Below are positions 23,901 through 35,514 of a DNA stretch of 64,000 nt, piece after piece. This stretch comes from Thunnus maccoyii (Eukaryota > Chordata > Actinopteri > Scombriformes > Scombridae). Each line of letters begins with the position of its first letter. Positions within the stretch are counted from its first letter, which is position 1. Made by a program: the position numbers and the translations under genes. The notes below the pieces were generated by a model, which was not told the origin of the DNA, made no database searches, and saw only the letters and a list, made by a program, of their open reading frames with translations. The DNA lies in the NCBI RefSeq assembly GCF_910596095.1, contig NC_056552.1, positions 17,619,111-17,683,110 on the forward strand, given 5' to 3'.

Positions 23901-26015
23901 TTCCCCATAACGTGCAGGCTAATATTAATATTGTGCGTTCGTCACTTCTTACATTATAACATTAGCAATCAGCCAGTTTATCACAACGCTGAATTTAGCA
24001 TCTGATTCGGGGGTTAAAAAAAAAAAAAGAAGATATTTAGTGACTGATTGTCCATTTTTGCACCACTTACTTGTGGAAAGGTGTTAAACATTGTAGGACA
24101 AGCCTTAACACTGTTTAAACACATTTCAAGATCTATGAAACCTTTATTTTGTCGAAAACAGAAAAAAGCGTGATTTCACTTATATTTCTCTTTTCAGACC
24201 ACATTAGACCAGGTCCAGATTAAGAACCACCATACTTACACTTGTCATATCTAGACTAGATTGACAAGGAGACCAGAGAGACTCATTAAAACAGAGTTTC
24301 AGATTTGTGAAACCTTTATTCCATTTGTGAAAACAGTAAAAAGAGTGATTTCCTTGATATTTCTACATCCATCAGACCAGATCCAGATTAAAAAAAACCA
24401 CCACTTAAAAACAATCTTGGGAGTCTCCTTGGTAATGTCCAGTAAAGTCCAGATCTGACAAGTCTAAGTACAGTGGTTTTGAAAGGGAAAAAAGCAGGGG
24501 AATCGCCCTTTTTTCTGTTTTCACAAATAGAATAAAGGTTTCACAAATCCTAAAGTGGATTTACAGCAAAACTGTGTTTTAATGAGTCTCTGGAGTCTCC
24601 TTGTTAATCTAGTCCAGATTTGAAAAGTCTAAGTATAGTGGTTTTTGACCAGGATCTGGTCCAATGTGGTCTGGATGGGAAAAAAGCAGTAAAATTGCCC
24701 TTTTTTTAGTTCTCACAAAGAGAATAACGGTTTCACAAATCTTAAAGTGGGTTTAAACAGTGTTAAGGCTTTTGCTACAATGTCTAACACTTTTTCACAA
24801 CCGTAAGTGGTGAAAAAACGGTGAATCAGTCGCTAATATATACTATTTTTGTTTCCCTTAAGGCCCTCTCCACTGAAAAATAAGTTTTGCTTCTTGTTCC
24901 TACAATTGAATGTTTCAGCTTCAATGTGCAGAGTGATGTATGTGCAAAGTTTGACACTAGAAGGCTAATTTCACATTTATCTGCTGAAACTGTGAAGTTT
25001 CTCTGAGCTGAGTGAAAATCTGATTTTAAGAGGCAGGCCTATGAGCATGATTGTGACATCACAATTAGTTTGGAAGCCAATCCTGAACCAATATTCAACA
25101 AACAAGAGTATGATGTGGAAATATGAAGCCTCCAGTGAACAAACACTGATAATGGACTTTACAGTGTAGTAGGAGACATCTTGTGTCCAGCAGTTAAACT
25201 TATGAGATTAAATATATTTGCATTTTTATAGATTCATGAATGGAAAATGAGGGAGACGGAGTAGATGTCATCTCAATGATTTTAACAAGGTAATTTAGTT
25301 AAGTTTTTTGTGGAAAAAAACATACTAGACACATATTATTATTAAAAGTAGAGTATTTTATACACATCTTAAACCATGTCTGGAGGGGTCTTAAACTTTC
25401 TGTCTTAACCCCGAATCGGAAGCTAACTTCAGCGTCGTCAGTTTCTCGGTTAATTTAAACCAACGTTAATTTACCAACAACTTATAGGCCTGAGGCGACG
25501 TCTTGTCTGCGTAACGTTGTTCGTTAAAAGTGAAACAACTTTCTGTATTAAGAATGTAGTGTTAACACGGTAGTTAGCATTAACGTTATCTACTGAACTA
25601 ATTATTAATAGATTACTACCGGGGTAACTTATGGTGTTCACAGCTTGGTAGTATAGCGCCTAACGGTTCCGTAACTTGAACACTAACGTTAACGTTAGCT
25701 AAGAATAGTTAAAACGAAACTAATGACGTGACAAAATCCTAATTCAAAAATAGCCACGGTGGATACAAACATTAAAACCTAACGTTAATCCCAAAAAGGC
25801 TCCTTGAATCTAACGTTACTGTGTTTTAAACAGCCCTCTGCAGTACATCCATTCATGCAGGCCTGTCCATCACACGCCAACACCAGCCAGCCTCAGCGGC
25901 GGCTCCATCTTGGCTAGCTAACGTTAGCTCAGCTAGCATGCTACAGCAACTCACCATCCCTCGCTGTTCCCATCAGCTGGTCGAGCAAAGCTCTCATTTG
26001 AGCTTGGGCAGACAT
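17943..26015 (-). CDS. luc7l: LUC7-like, U1 snRNP-associated splicing factor
   Basis: Nuclear splicing factor of the LUC7 family, which helps U1 snRNP select 5' splice sites. Coding exons: 26015-25955, 21316-21222, 21020-20922, 20282-20172, 20011-19868, 19757-19581, 19408-19320, 19206-19177, 19073-18912, 18069-17943; phases join to 364 aa (human LUC7L about 371). It begins MSAQAQMRALLDQLMGT. Zinc finger 1 uses C36, C43/C44, C59 and H63 (VCKSHLLNCCPHDILSG, GECTKIHDLALRADYE). A coiled helical region follows. Zinc finger 2 uses C190, C193, H209 and H215 (VCEVCSAYLG, DHFGGKLHLGF). From about residue 230 there is an Arg/Ser/Glu-rich RS tail ending NGRSDSRRAEDRDMGDL. Reading through the last donor adds only Lys and a stop, giving a 323-aa short form. 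The gene lies head-to-head with fam234a, as in human 16p13.3. Confidence 0.95.
18782..18787 (-). terminator. luc7l: Intronic poly(A) signal in the last luc7l intron
   Basis: AATAAA on the minus strand (TTTATT on plus) lies about 120 nt downstream of the TAA formed when the last luc7l donor (AA|GTAAAC at 18912/18911) is not used. It could end a short transcript lacking the last 42 codons. Seen in sequence; use is inferred. Confidence 0.45.
20358..20434 (-). mobile_element. 5'-truncated SINE copy with 14-bp target duplication
   Basis: Only the 3' portion remains: an A-rich tail, then the AATAAAGGCAAAAATGACC-type segment, read on minus. A perfect 14-bp direct repeat CTGTGCTGATTTTT flanks it at 20344-20357 and 20435-20448. 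The body matches the 3' part of the full-length SINE at 59030-59229 (shared GCCTTTATTGG, ACAGGAA and AGGGGA blocks). It lies in luc7l intron 3. Confidence 0.75.
24033..24840. mobile_element. ~0.8-kb imperfect palindrome (long inverted-repeat element) in luc7l intron 1
   Basis: The left end (ATATTTAGTGACTGATT at 24033; GCCTTAACACTGTTTAAAC at about 24101) reappears inverted at the right end (24750-24840). Further in, AGACCAGGTCCAGATTAAGA on the left pairs with the inverse of the right-arm block at about 24645-24675. Within each arm there are diverged tandem copies of a unit with GTGAAACCTTTATT and GAAAACAGTAAAAAGAGTGA. No open frame is present. The structure fits a foldback-type non-autonomous DNA transposon; the family is unknown and no clear target duplication is visible. 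Confidence 0.7.
25462..25925. promoter_or_regulatory. Cluster of eight AACGTT palindromes beside the luc7l promoter
   Basis: AACGTT occurs at 25462, 25513, 25582, 25685, 25691, 25781, 25812 and 25920, mostly as TAACGTTA or CTAACGTTAGC, in the first 0.5 kb of luc7l intron 1. This is far above chance for a 464-bp AT-rich stretch. The function is unknown; similar GCTAAC/GTTAGC words also sit near the fam234a and katnip starts in this window. Confidence 0.5.
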
Positions 26016-26310
26016 TATTGTGGACCTTCCGTCGATAATGCTATATTAAAAAAATTAAGCAACTGAAAAACAGTTCCTTAGTGTTTTGTTATGTTATTTG
26101 ATTGTTTATTCGTCCGAGCATCGCCTCTTGCAGATTTTCTCTATTTCGTGGTGGACTCGTCAGTTTCCTTTTTATAGTAGGGAAATGACGTCACGTTCGG
26201 CCGTTGCGAGTCCGTTTAAAGGCCAAGGAAGGCAGACCCGTTAAGGGCGGGCTCTCGGTCTGAAATAGACCAATCGGAACGTTGGAGAATAGAGGGATGA
26301 ACCAATCAGA
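26016..26310 (-). promoter_or_regulatory. luc7l: luc7l promoter region (CRE, CCAAT, GC box)
   Basis: Upstream of the luc7l ATG lie a perfect palindromic CRE TGACGTCA at 26186-26193, a GC box GGGCGGG at 26245-26251, and two CCAAT motifs at 26270-26274 and 26302-26306. The stretch is richer in CpG than its surroundings. This layout suits a TATA-less housekeeping promoter. The start site is not determined. Confidence 0.6.
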
Positions 26311-26689
26311 GCGATAATGGTGGGTACATTTAGTGTTCTATATTTTGCCCTGAGTTTAGCCTCTCAGGTAGTAGCTTCTCACAGTCTGTCGTCACCTACT
26401 TGCTCTCCCAACTACAACCTATATTTAGGTTAAAAAACAAAAAACAAACAAATTAAAAAACGACTTATTTTCATTTTTATAAACTTTCTTTTCAGCATTA
26501 ACTTCATCAGGTTTTTGTTGCTTGAGTTTTTTTTTTGTTTGTTTGTGTTTCTTCTGTTCTTGGGTGTTTATGTGTAGATTTTTTTTACAGCAAAAGGAAA
26601 TTTACCACTCATGGGAAATTTGTGTGGAACTCCCATTTTTCTAACATTCAATGAGAAACAACATGGCTTCTCCCATATAAATTTGAACC

Positions 26690-27330
26690 CCCGACATATT
26701 GAAAGAAGTACATTACAAAATTGTGCATAATACTCAAGATTTGTGGATATCGATAACAAGTGAGATTTTTATAAACATTGAAATAGACACAACTAAACAT
26801 TTATTTTATGAATGTCAGTATACATCAGGATTCTGGAAAAATAAGAGGATTATTTTGATACTCCAACCAACCATTCAATTAAACTTGAAGCCAAGGATGT
26901 AAAACTATACTATGAAAACAAAAACCAGACAGTTCAACAGACTGTCAATTAATTAATCTTACTGGAAAATTTCACATCCATAAAGTTCTCGGGGTCTTAC
27001 CCATCGTTTGAACTTTTCATGATGGAATTCAGAAAATATTTTGAGTCTTATCCAACTTATAAACAATAAGAAATGTGCACATACAGTTAGTATGCTCTGA
27101 TATATTTTTTTGATTTTATTGCCTACCTTTTCTGTTAAGTTATTTTTCTATTTATTTATTATTACTACTTTCACTCTTTGTCCTGTTACCATGCTGAATG
27201 TATCAACTAACTGAAAGTGAAGTCATGCCCTTTATGTTATTTCATTATAATGCCTAATTATTGTCTGTTATTGTATTATTGTCACACATGTTGTAAGTGA
27301 CGCTTTCTATAAATACAGTAGTGGAAAGGG
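26690..27330 (+). mobile_element. Decayed L1/Tx1-type LINE 3' end
   Basis: A 67-codon frame from 26699 carries the reverse-transcriptase C-terminal zinc-knuckle region typical of fish L1-like elements (KEVHYKIVHN, then TTKHLFYECQYTSGFWKN). Downstream fragments in shifted frames (GKFHIHK, then a TFHDGIQKIF-like piece) continue the pattern. An internal deletion and stops show it is dead. It lies in the luc7l/fam234a head-to-head gap. Confidence 0.65.
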
Positions 27331-27583
27331 AAAAAAAGTTATATTTAGGTTTAGTTTAGAGAAGGTTAATGTTAAGCTTAGAGTCGTGGTTTGGATTTGG
27401 GTGTGTAAATCTTCAACACCTGAGAGACAAATTCAGGGCATAACAACTAAATGATATTTGTATTACGTATTGTACGTATCTCATGTACGTAGCTTGCGTA
27501 TGATTTGTTTACGCAGCTACAATTGACATGGATACAGCAAGGAAATTTCTTGGTGTTGTGGAAGTTTCTGGAGAGAGTGTGCA

Positions 27584-27624
27584 GCAGCTGTTGAGAGAGC
27601 CTAAAGGCTTCTCTCAACAGCTGC
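27584..27624. repeat. Short near-perfect hairpin upstream of fam234a
   Basis: GCAGCTGTTGAGAGAGCC is followed by a 4-base loop and its inverse with one extra base, giving an 18-bp stem. It lies about 200 bp upstream of the probable fam234a leader exon. The role is unknown. Confidence 0.5.
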
Positions 27625-27706
27625 AAAATAGAGAATTTATAGCAGAGTGGGGAATGAGTGGGAAAGGGGTTATTATTATTTTATTTAGTCAGTGGGGATT
27701 CTAGTT

Positions 27707-27775
27707 TGAATCCAGTAGATGGCGATAATGCGACATTTTGGATGCCAAACGCCACTAAAACCAATAAATAGAAGA
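27707..27775 (+). repeat. Dispersed fish-type repeat fragment
   Basis: The segment with CAGTAGATGGCGATAATGC, GGATGCCAAACGCCACTAAA and an AGAAGAAGAGG end resembles a widespread teleost interspersed repeat. The family is not identified. It lies just upstream of the fam234a leader exon. Confidence 0.35.
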
Positions 27776-27789
27776 AGAGGATGTTTACG

Positions 27790-27870
27790 CAGCTGTGTTT
27801 GACAGGCAGCTCGTTAGGCCTGCTACCTGTTTGTAGACACGCCATTGACCGCCAAAGACGACGGTGGAGG
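27790..27870 (+). other. fam234a: Probable 5' leader exon of fam234a
   Basis: A CpG-containing stretch ends at a good donor (GGAGG|GTAAAG) at 27870/27871. The coding exon begins after a plausible acceptor (GTCAAGTAG|G at 28553). The start site is a guess, and a second donor-like site at 28502 could mark an alternative leader exon. Confidence 0.4.
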
Positions 27871-28584
27871 GTAAAGTAAGAAACTCTTTTTGTCAAGTCA
27901 TTGTAAATAATTAATTCTACTTCAAATGAGGGAACTTTTCATAGTAACGTTGCTTCGTATTCCTGCTGTTGTGTCCCTCTTGCTGCTCAACAAGTTAGCA
28001 AACTGACGTTAACTTGAACTTCTTGGACGAAACATCCTTAATGAGCAACTTAGCTAAAATTTTGTTTTTAGGTGATTTTGTTAGCAGACGTGCCTGCTAC
28101 ATACAGGTAACCATAAGTTTATAGTACACGGCGTTATTCCGGTGGAGTAATAAGCCTATGACTGCATGACAAATAACTGGGTGTGCTGCGGTTTGTTGTT
28201 GTGCTGAGAAATCTCTGGAGTCAGTGCTGGCACGTCTGAATAGGCTCAGACCCACAAAGGTTGATGCAGCAGAAATAGCTGGACTCACAGACACTGCTGC
28301 CTTCAGTATTTTTTGATGTACTATATCTGTGATTGCCAGCGAGTTTTATTGCTGGCTACTTTGCAGGTTTGTAGCTCACTCTGAGCTCGGACAGACACAG
28401 AGGCAGACTGTTTGTCATCCTAGGTGTGTTCACTCACTGTGTACTAAAAGTAAACAAGGTTTTGTCACGGAAGTGTTTACTTAAGACTAACATTATATTG
28501 AGGTGAGTTTTGCTGTTAGCTATTTTAAATATTTGTTGTTATTTGTCAAGTAGGTTTGTGGGCTGGTAATGCATTGAGGAACCA

Positions 28585-31500
28585 ATGGAGACCACAGACC
28601 GTGCCACTGAAGGCGACCCCCTGAAGAGGGGAGAGGACGGGGTGGAGACAGGAACAACACCTCCAGCAACAGAGCTGAAGAGGAAGACTTGTAAGGAAGT
28701 CTTGGGCTTTTCTAAACTGACCCACTGGAGAACTGCGGTCTTCTTCCTCTCCTTGTTTATCTGCCTCACCATTGTGTTTGCCTTCTCCTTCATCATCCCC
28801 TGTCCCGTCAGACCACAGTATATGAGTGCCTGGAACAGGACTTTCTCTGAAGCAGGTGTGTACCAGTATGTGTTTTTTATTGCTTGCTAATGATGCAAAT
28901 GTGGGACTAACTACTACTCCCTTTTTTCTGCTACAGCAACCTATGATTTCTTAGCTATTGAAGAAGCAAGCAAAGACAAGGTGTTGGATGTCCTGTTTGT
29001 CCTTAAGGACACAGAAGGCAGTCAGAACAATACATGCAGCGACGCAGGTATAAAGTGTTCATTTAATCATGAGGAAACAGGTTTTTGAATGGTTGTCTGT
29101 ATTATGGTTGTTTTGTGTAACTTAGATGTGTGTGTGTGTTCGTTCCAGGTCTGCCCTCGCCATGTGTGTTTGTCCTAGCAGTGGATGGGACAGATGGTGA
29201 AACCTTGTGGGAACGTGCATTTAAACCTGAGTTCCACTGGGCCCAGTGTGGTATGGATGAAGAGACAGGCAGGACCTGGCACTGTCTGCTGTCCCACTCA
29301 GACAAACTGTCAGCCATTGACAAATTCACTGGTTAGTGACTCATTGCATGTCTGTTATGTATACTATTAATTACATGGAGAAATGTCAGTAAGTGGACCT
29401 TGAGTGAAGATTATTTTGTCAAACTACTATTTCCAAGGTCAAAAATGAACTTGCACTCTCAATGAAAGCTGTAGTTTTTGCTATAAAATCAGATAAACTC
29501 AATCAGATTGCGTGCTCTGTTCCTGTGCGATGTATGTTTTTGTCAGGTGCAGTCAGGTGGCAGCAGACTCAGCCTCCTGGTCTGCACACCACCTTGCCTG
29601 TGCTCAGTGTCCCAGATCTGGATGCGGACGAGATCGGCGATGTGGCTCTGGTGGCTCCTGACGACACACAGGTAAGCATCAGTGATATCATTCATAACTG
29701 CCACATTTCTGTGGTTGCCTTGCATCTTACAGCATAAGGATGGAGTTATAGTGTGACTCTGAGTTTGAAGTTTTTTATTTGTAACAGACTGTAACAGGAC
29801 TCAAATATGCAAATACAAAGCTTTTGGCTGTGAAATCATCTGTTAACTTAGCTGTAAAATAGAATTCACCAAATATGTCTCCTGTCATATCTGCAGACTC
29901 AGCTGATATTCCTCTCAGGGCAGACAGGTGACCAGATTGGCTCTACCGTGGTTCTTGATTCTACAAAAACAACCAATCATCTCCTCTATCGCACTACAGA
30001 AGGTTCTCACTATGTGCTGCTTCAAAACGGTGAGTACGAGTCACCACAAGTTACTACATATTACTGCATAGGTAGTTAAGAAGTGTTATAAATTAGAATT
30101 GCTGTTCATTCTTTTCATCTTTCTTTTGTTTTATAATTATAACTTTGCTCATGACTGTTCCAATAAAAGACATATATTTGTGTACATAGTTTTAAAATGT
30201 ATTGATTTATTATGTCAGCCTTGGTTTTGGTTTCCCAATGTTGATACTGGGGCAAAAAGAATCACCTGATTTCATGCCCCAGTACAGAGAAGTATTCCCT
30301 TGGATGTACAATATGATATGATAGCAGTAGTGAATGATTTTGTGCTCCTTCAGATACTGGCTTGTATGGATTGGCACTTTGGAGGATCGCTGCCAAAGCT
30401 AAAGCGGGGTTCGAGGTGGGCCTCAAGAAGGATAAACACTGGGAGAAAAGTGCCAGTATCACATCTGATCTTGTACCAGTCTACTTGTAAGAAAAATGAA
30501 AGCATCTGGATCAACCAGTTTATTATCATTTCATCATTGTAGCTTTAACCAGCTTTGTGACTTTTGCTAATGTTTATTTCCTCTTTGTAGGTCTGACTCA
30601 GTAAAACAAGTGCTGAAAATAGGAGAAACAGATGATCACTCCAACCTGCTGCTTGTGACTGGGAATGAGGTGGCTTTAGTTGATGGAAAAAATCTGGAGC
30701 TACTATGGAGTTTCAATACCAGCTCAGTCCTCGGGTAACACTTGTGTTTGTATTTCTTTTATATTGCACATACTGAGCAATTAAATTGAGTTGAAGCAAG
30801 GATTGTTGATAGTAGATTAATGATCAACAGAACATTAATTGGCAACAATTTTGATAATTTTTTGATCTTGGAAGTTGAGGTAATTGAGTCATTTGTATTG
30901 ATGAATATCTGTATAAAACCCCCATAGATACATTATGGTCATTTTTGTTTTGTGAGAGTAAAAATGTGCGTTTTAAATATCAAAGTAAATCACATAATGT
31001 TATAAGCAGACTTGTTGAGTCATACATGTTCTTGTTCATTCAGTAAGCCCTCCTTCGGTCACTTCAACAAAGATGGTGTACTCGACGTTGTGGTTGAGGA
31101 GTATATTGGCAACTACACAAAGAGGGTAAGTTGGTTGAAAATGTTCAAACACTGCTGTGAATAATTCCTCTGCATAGCGTCTCTCATCTGTTGATCATCG
31201 GATGATGAATTTCTCACTGTCTATCTTGTATTCAGATATTAATCCTGGATGGGAAGTCTGGCGGTGTGCTGTGGGAAGTCAACCTTTTGGCCAGTCCTAA
31301 TTCACCCCGACCCGCCTCCATACACACCACCAACAGTTTCTCCATCTTCATGTTTTGGGGCATGATGCCCTCAGAAACCAACTCTTCTGTAAGTTCCTTC
31401 ATGAAAAGATGCATGTTAACAGCTTTCTCATAGATACAACTCAGTCACTCAGCAGGTTACAAGATTCTCAAAACGCTGATCTGACTGAAATGTTTCTCTT

Positions 31501-31948
31501 CAGGTACATGTAACTGGTGAACGACGTTCTTACATGCTGCTTCCTCTGTATTCCAAAGTTCTCCTCGAGTCACCCAATATCATGGACCACATAGTAACAT
31601 TTAAAGGTGCTTTTTGTTCTTATTTCAATGTATATTTTTATTTGACTACAATGTGTGAATTACTGTTTGGGGGAGGATTGAGGGAACACAGGTGCCAGCA
31701 CTTTGTATGACTGTATTTGTGTTTTCGTCTCAGCTACGCTGTTGGAGCGTGGACGTCACGCTGCCTACTTCCTGCTGACAGGTCCACCTGACAGGACAGA
31801 AGGAGCTGAAGGCACGGTTGTCCTCAGCAAGCGTAAGCTGAAGCAGGACGTCCCTTCCAGCAATGTCCTCCGTATCGGCACCAGCGGACCAGAGACCAAT
31901 GAGGACATCAAAGAAGCCTTCAACCGACTCCGCTTCAGCGATCAGTGA
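28585..31948 (+). CDS. fam234a: FAM234A (ITFG3), single-pass membrane beta-propeller-like protein
   Basis: Predicted type II membrane glycoprotein of the FAM234 family; the molecular role is poorly defined. Coding exons: 28585-28855, 28937-29047, 29149-29331, 29547-29671, 29897-30029, 30354-30486, 30591-30734, 31044-31125, 31236-31388, 31504-31606, 31734-31948; phases join to 550 aa (human about 552). A short cytosolic N-terminus precedes one transmembrane helix at about residues 51-71 (AVFFLSLFICLTIVFAFSFI). The large extracellular/luminal part has FG-GAP-like propeller repeats with DxDxDEIGDVAL-type loops (VPDLDADEIGDVALVAP), FNKDGVLDVVVEEY, and N-glycosylation sequons (NRT, NNT, NYT). It ends NRLRFSDQ. 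Adjacency to luc7l matches human 16p13.3 and favours FAM234A over FAM234B. Confidence 0.93.
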
Positions 31949-33264
31949 GAGGACCAACTGTAACATGCACCTTTTAGCTCCAGTTTGTGCCTCTTATGTA
32001 CTAGCAAACATCCAGGTCACTAAGTTAACCATAAGTTATAAGATACTGTTTCATGCAGACGGTTAGAAGAGCTTTTGGGGTTTCTGGGATACTTTCAGAA
32101 CAGCAGTAAGTGTTTTTAAACAACCTTGTGGGTTTTTCAAACATTGCTGGTTAATTAAATCTCCTTATATGATGGTAACATCTGTGATCTTAATCTATCT
32201 AACGCATGAGAGGCACAGACTGGGGCTAGAACAGCATGTCCTCAGTGTTAAAACATTTTGGCACAGCTGACTGTAATGTAGCTCAACTTTACTTTAACCA
32301 AAATGTATACACTAGCTATGACTTTCCATCTGCAGACAACCAAAGAAATTCCTCCTAAATTCCTATATTTAGAGGACTTGGGCTGGCTGGATTTGACAAG
32401 GTTCTTCCGTTAATCCCCACTGAACTAACAGGGCATTTTCTGGCCTCAGACTTGACTGCATACCTACTATCATGAGTTTGATCTCATTTAGCGTCCAAAG
32501 AGCTACTGTTCTCTGACAATCACTGTTCTCCTGCTGACAAACGTGTCATAGCCTTGCTGTATTGTTTCTAGCACTTTCATGCATCGATGTAATGCTCTTT
32601 TTTTAAATTGCCAAGGCCAGATTGTTAAAATCTGGATTATTTTGTGGATCTATGCAACTGTATGTCACACTGTGCTTTAAACGTGGCAGATGCGGCCACT
32701 GAAGTTTGTTTTCACTACAGGCGGTAGTTACTGTGTATTCCATATAACAATCATAGGGCTCGTTTTCTTTGAGTACTTTTTTCTGAAACTGTAACTTGAA
32801 ACATGGCAGAAACCCCACCAATCTTCAAGTATCCTGTTCTCCAAAATATTGAGAAGGCAGTCTTATAGTCAACACTACTGCTGATAATCAAGACATTTGT
32901 GTCTGTTACTCACTGAATCCAAGATGCTGTAACTATTAATGCTCTTAAACGCACACAGACTTAACTTCAGGCCTCCTTTGAGACACTGCTGAGTCTCAAA
33001 AGTTCACCTAAATATTGAGTTATTGCTGTGGGTGAGCAGCTACTTATGAAGCAGTTTTTCTAAGTGATTTTATATTAGCTAAATATATGAAAACGAGGTT
33101 TTTTTTTTGTCTTTGCTGTACATTAATATATTTAACCTGTGGGGCAGGCGTTTATTGGAGCTGACGTTTCTTTCTGATTTCATGTTTTAATCTGAGCAAT
33201 ATTAAACCATTTTAAAATAAGTTTTGTTTCATATCAAAGATGGATCTTTTCATGGATGCAAATA

Positions 33265-34109
33265 CACTACCAGTCAAGTTTTAGAAAACCTCAGTTTTTC
33301 ATGTTTATATTGAAATTTACGTAGTTTGTGTCAATGTACAAACAATTGGAGATAAAAAAAAAAGAAATGGAAACAAAAAATAGCCAAAGCAACCACCTCT
33401 TGGAGACATAAGAGCTGAACACACAGTCTTTCTACAATGGAAATCAAAATACTGTTTAGAAAGTTATTCCAACACTGTTGCACAAGCTCCCACAAATATG
33501 TTGCGCGTACAGGTTGCTTTGCTTTCACCCTTCTGTCCAATTCATCCTAAACCAGCTCCATGACTGTGCTGGTTCCATGATTTGAAGCCTACCGTCTTCT
33601 TTTCTTCTAAGGTAGTTCTGACAGGCTGGATGGATGTTTTGGATTATTATCTAGCTGTAGGATGAACACCTGACCAGATAGGCGTAGACATGAGGGTTCT
33701 GCAGGTTGCTGTGAAGCTCTTTTGGTCCAGGCTACCAGTCTGTCTCTGTGCAAGTCGCCAACTGGATTCAGCAAAAGAGTCTCAGACCATCACGCATCCT
33801 CCATACGTTTATATAGACAAAGGGTTTGGAAGTAATTAACTAAAGTTGGGACACCTGTAGGAATTGTTTGCCTCAACTTAAAAGGTGTAATTCACCTTCT
33901 CTGCTGGTGATAATAAATGAATTGTTAACCTGTTATTTGATTCCTAAAATTTTAAAGAATTTTTCAGGTTTTGGAGCGTTTTTTTTTCTTTACTTCTGGC
34001 AGTTTACTGCTTACCTTTGTACCATCAAGATTATCCACTGGTCTTGGTCACTTTAAATTTCAATAAAAACTGGAGAAACAGCTGTTTTCTAAATTTTTGA
34101 GCTTTAGTG
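33265..34109 (-). mobile_element. Degenerate Tc1/mariner-type transposon
   Basis: Inverted ends (CACTACCAGTCAAGTTTTAG left; CACTAAAGCTCAAAAATTTAG inverted right) are flanked by TA at 33263-33264 and 34110-34111, the Tc1/mariner target duplication. The minus strand encodes fragments like the C-terminal part of fish Tc1 transposases (DRRVKAKQPVRATYLWELVQ, QCWNNF) around 33470-33540. Frameshifts, stops and loss of the catalytic part make it inactive. Length is 845 bp. Confidence 0.8.
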
Positions 34110-35514
34110 TACAAAAGTATAAAATATCTGCGACATCTTGCTTATTGTAGCCATTGAGGTTCAAGTTGCTGATTTAAGTTGGTAGCTCTCTCTGCAGAAC
34201 AATTGTGTCATATGAAAGTAATAAAATCCTTAAAGTCTCATTTATGGTCAGTATAAATTGAATGAGGGACATCAACTCTGGATAATTTTGCCTTTTTCAT
34301 GTATTCACCAATAACTGACTTGAGGAAAAAAGGATATTTGTACATGGGACTTTTGTTAAGTAATTTTCTACAATTAAAAAATAGAGTTATGATTTAATTC
34401 ATACAAATTAGATTTGATTTTGTCAACAAACATAGATTGTAATTTCAATTTATTGACATATTCAATACTTAATCAATGAAATACTGTCAATTTAGCCCAG
34501 AGCATATCTATATATATATATTGATCAGACCTTCTGCTGCCCTCTTGTGTTACAACACTTAAACATTAAGTGAATGCTTTCCAACAGCATATAGCTGCCA
34601 TGCGCAATAAAGCGCAGCCTGCCTGACATGCAGTCCATGAGTGTATTGAAGTCAGTCACGTATCTCGAGGTTGCGCCGCGCCGTTCAGTTCTTACCGCGT
34701 GTCCTTAAATCACCGTGACGCACGGCTGCTGACGGGCCCCCTGAATTCATTTGGGGAATAGAAAGACACGCCTTTTAGGGGAATAGCCGGATCATGAAAA
34801 CACATACACTACCGTACCTGCCTTTTTTCTTTTCTTTCTTTTTTTTTGGAAAACGTACACGGCGGGAAAATGAAGCAAACTGGGTCAAGGTATGAGGGGA
34901 TGGAGTCGTGCGGTACGTGAGGAGAGAGGCGCGCAGACAGCACGCTGGAGGATCATGATGAGGATACTGCCAGGACGCACCATCCCATCAGTAAAGTGGG
35001 ATTAATGAATGAATGAATTAGAGCAACACAGCTCTCCATCTACCATTTTTCCGATCAGGGCTCTTACTGGGGCTCAGAACCACCATCTGTGACAGTCTCA
35101 ACAGAAACACAAAGCCACATTCATGCTCTTTATATCTATTTAACACACTCGATATGACTCAACAGTATCGATGCTGCGCCCCCACATGACCTGACAGCTG
35201 CAATTCCTAGACAGTGACTTCAAACTGAGCGTTTGCCAGTTTCTCTCGTTATTTCTCCATCTGAACGCTGACGTACTGAGAGATATGCTGCCTTTCACTA
35301 AAACAACACCCAACAAATCCATGTGAGATATCACAAAGTACAGACAGCTATTAATGATTAACAGAAATACTTGAATAGCAAGAAAACTTCCGCCATGAAA
35401 ACTCAAGTTCACAGATGTGCGAAACATAAATTAAAGATGGTTCAGGTCACTTGCATCTAATTACCCGAACATCACCTGAAACAGACAGGTGCAGGTAGTA
35501 GTGAGATCTGTGAG

